Shown in pieces: positions 12,262-13,024 of a DNA stretch of 13,024 nt. Below the pieces are notes generated by a model that had not been told where the DNA came from, did not search any database, and was given only the letters and a program-made list of their open reading frames with translations. Numbering within the stretch: the stretch's first letter is position 1; each line of letters opens with the position of its first letter. The position numbers and the translations under genes are program-made. The stretch covers positions 1 through 13,024 of the forward strand of contig DATBDZ010000340.1 of NCBI GenBank assembly GCA_036276235.1. The letters run 5' to 3'. The DNA is from JANWHF01 sp036276235. GTDB taxonomy: Bacteria > Planctomycetota > Phycisphaerae > Tepidisphaerales > Tepidisphaeraceae.

Positions 12262-12924
12262 ATGACTCCAGCACTGCTTGGCAAAAAGATCGGAATGACC
12301 CGGGTCTACAACGAGAAGGGGACCGTAATCCCCGTGACCGTTGTGCAGGCGGGCCCGTGCGCGGTGACGCAGGTCAAGACCGTCGCATCGGACGGGTATG
12401 ATGCCGTCCAGCTTGGGTTTGATGAATGCAAGCCCAAGCACACGACCATCCCGCTGATGGGCCATTGCGCCAAGGCGGGCGTCGGCCCGCGGCGGCATTT
12501 CCGCGAGATTCGCCTCAAAGAAGCGACCACGCTCGCGGCGGGCGCTACTGTTGGCGTCGATGTGTTTAACGGCGTGCAGTACGTCGATGTGATCGGCACC
12601 AGCAAGGGCAAGGGCTTTGCCGGCGTTATGAAACGCCATCATTTCGGCGGCCAGTGCGCCTCGCACGGCACCGAACGCAAGCACCGCTCGCCCGGCTCCA
12701 TCGCGTCGCGCGCCACGTGGCGCGGCCAGTGCGGTAAGCCTAAGAAGGGCGTTCGCATGGGCGGCCACATGGGCATGGATCAGGTCACCACCCAGAATCA
12801 CCCATTGATTAAGGTCGATGCTGAGAAAAATCTTCTGCTGATCAAAGGTGCGCTGCCGGGTCCAAACGGCAGCCTTCTTTTTATCCGCAAGAGCATAACG
12901 GCCAGGACGCCAAAGGCCGAGTAG
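12262..12924 (+). CDS. rplC: 50S ribosomal protein L3
   Basis: Early-assembling large-subunit protein contacting the peptidyl-transferase region. It is 220 residues (E. coli 209). LLGKKIGMTRVY (5-16) and the signature around KGFAGVMKRHHFGGQCASHG (117-136), followed by RSPGSI, are clear. The C-terminal stretch DAEKNLLLIKGALPGPNGSLL is also typical. The loop after GSI (148-163, SRATWRGQCGKPKKGV) is about four residues longer than in E. coli and does not show the GQNQTP context of the glutamine methylated by PrmB there. A four-codon ORF (ATG 12251) ends in ATGA overlapping the start, and no Shine-Dalgarno is visible. It is flanked on both sides by heptamer-repeat hairpins. rplD presumably follows beyond the window. 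Confidence 0.97.
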   Translation: MTPALLGKKIGMTRVYNEKGTVIPVTVVQAGPCAVTQVKTVASDGYDAVQLGFDECKPKHTTIPLMGHCAKAGVGPRRHFREIRLKEATTLAAGATVGVDVFNGVQYVDVIGTSKGKGFAGVMKRHHFGGQCASHGTERKHRSPGSIASRATWRGQCGKPKKGVRMGGHMGMDQVTTQNHPLIKVDAEKNLLLIKGALPGPNGSLLFIRKSITARTPKAE

Positions 12925-12926
12925 GG

Positions 12927-13019
12927 AATAAGTTGCCAGTTGCCAGTTGTCAGTTGCCAGTAAAGACAAATGCATTTGATTTCCACTGGCAACTGACAAC
13001 CGGCAACTGGCAACTTATT
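12927..13019 (+). repeat. near-perfect 35-bp inverted heptamer repeat downstream of rplC
   Basis: Arms 12927-12961 and 12985-13019 are reverse complements at 34 of 35 positions. The left arm is built of heptamers AGTTGCC, AGTTGCC, AGTTGTC, AGTTGCC, with an AATA lead. The 23-nt loop contains the 10-bp palindrome AAATGCATTT (12968-12977). The stem starts two bases after the rplC stop, in what should be the rplC-rplD interval. No U-tract follows within the window. Confidence 0.92.
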
Positions 13020-13024
13020 GCACG

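Noticed and set aside
12163..12999. 278-codon minus-strand frame across rplC
   Set aside because: Antisense of L3 plus translated heptamer repeats; no real domain.

Overview
The window looks like chromosomal DNA of a GC-rich, free-living bacterium, most likely a planctomycete and possibly of the Phycisphaerae. This is inferred from the style of the S10 and L3 proteins, the scarcity of Shine-Dalgarno sites, the large load of intergenic short-repeat hairpins, and a secreted protein of a type I associate with that phylum. No 16S gene is present to confirm it. Gene assignments come from reading motifs; no search was run.

Layout. (1) 19-3402: a BtuFCD-type importer (lipoprotein, FecCD permease, ATPase) for vitamin B12 or another metal chelate. 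The permease and ATPase genes are separated by about 540 bp made almost entirely of repeats: a 45-bp tandem array, GC-rich palindromes, a perfect 24-bp inverted repeat and a roughly 126-bp double-hairpin element. A second, inverted copy of that element forms the last codons and stop of the ATPase gene. (2) 3537-4694: a NifS/IscS-type cysteine desulfurase, followed by an overlapping 29-codon ORF and an octamer-repeat hairpin. (3) 4962-5046 (minus): tRNA-Leu(UAA), with a long hairpin just 5' of it. (4) 5376-7565 (minus): a TPR protein fused to an O-GlcNAc-transferase-like GT41 domain, divergent from a small GT-B (family 9-like) protein at 7706-8449. (5) 8378-10718: an accessory patch with an apparently truncated immunity-protein-like ORF, a BRO-N/DinD-like gene, a helix-turn-helix gene with a strong ribosome-binding site, and a decayed stretch with a possible frameshifted gene remnant. 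(6) 10722-11426: a secreted protein of unknown function. (7) 11611-13024: the start of the S10 ribosomal operon, with a promoter, a structured leader, rpsJ, an intrinsic terminator, rplC, and long inverted heptamer-repeat hairpins on both sides of rplC.

The most distinctive feature is the variety of short-period repeats arranged as inverted arms (heptamers around rplC, octamers beyond the desulfurase), plus a composite mobile-type repeat embedded in the importer operon. No CRISPR array, integrase or transposase gene is visible. I do not see a complete new defence system. The best candidates for new biology are the hairpin pair around rplC and the repeat-built ORF coupled into the importer operon.
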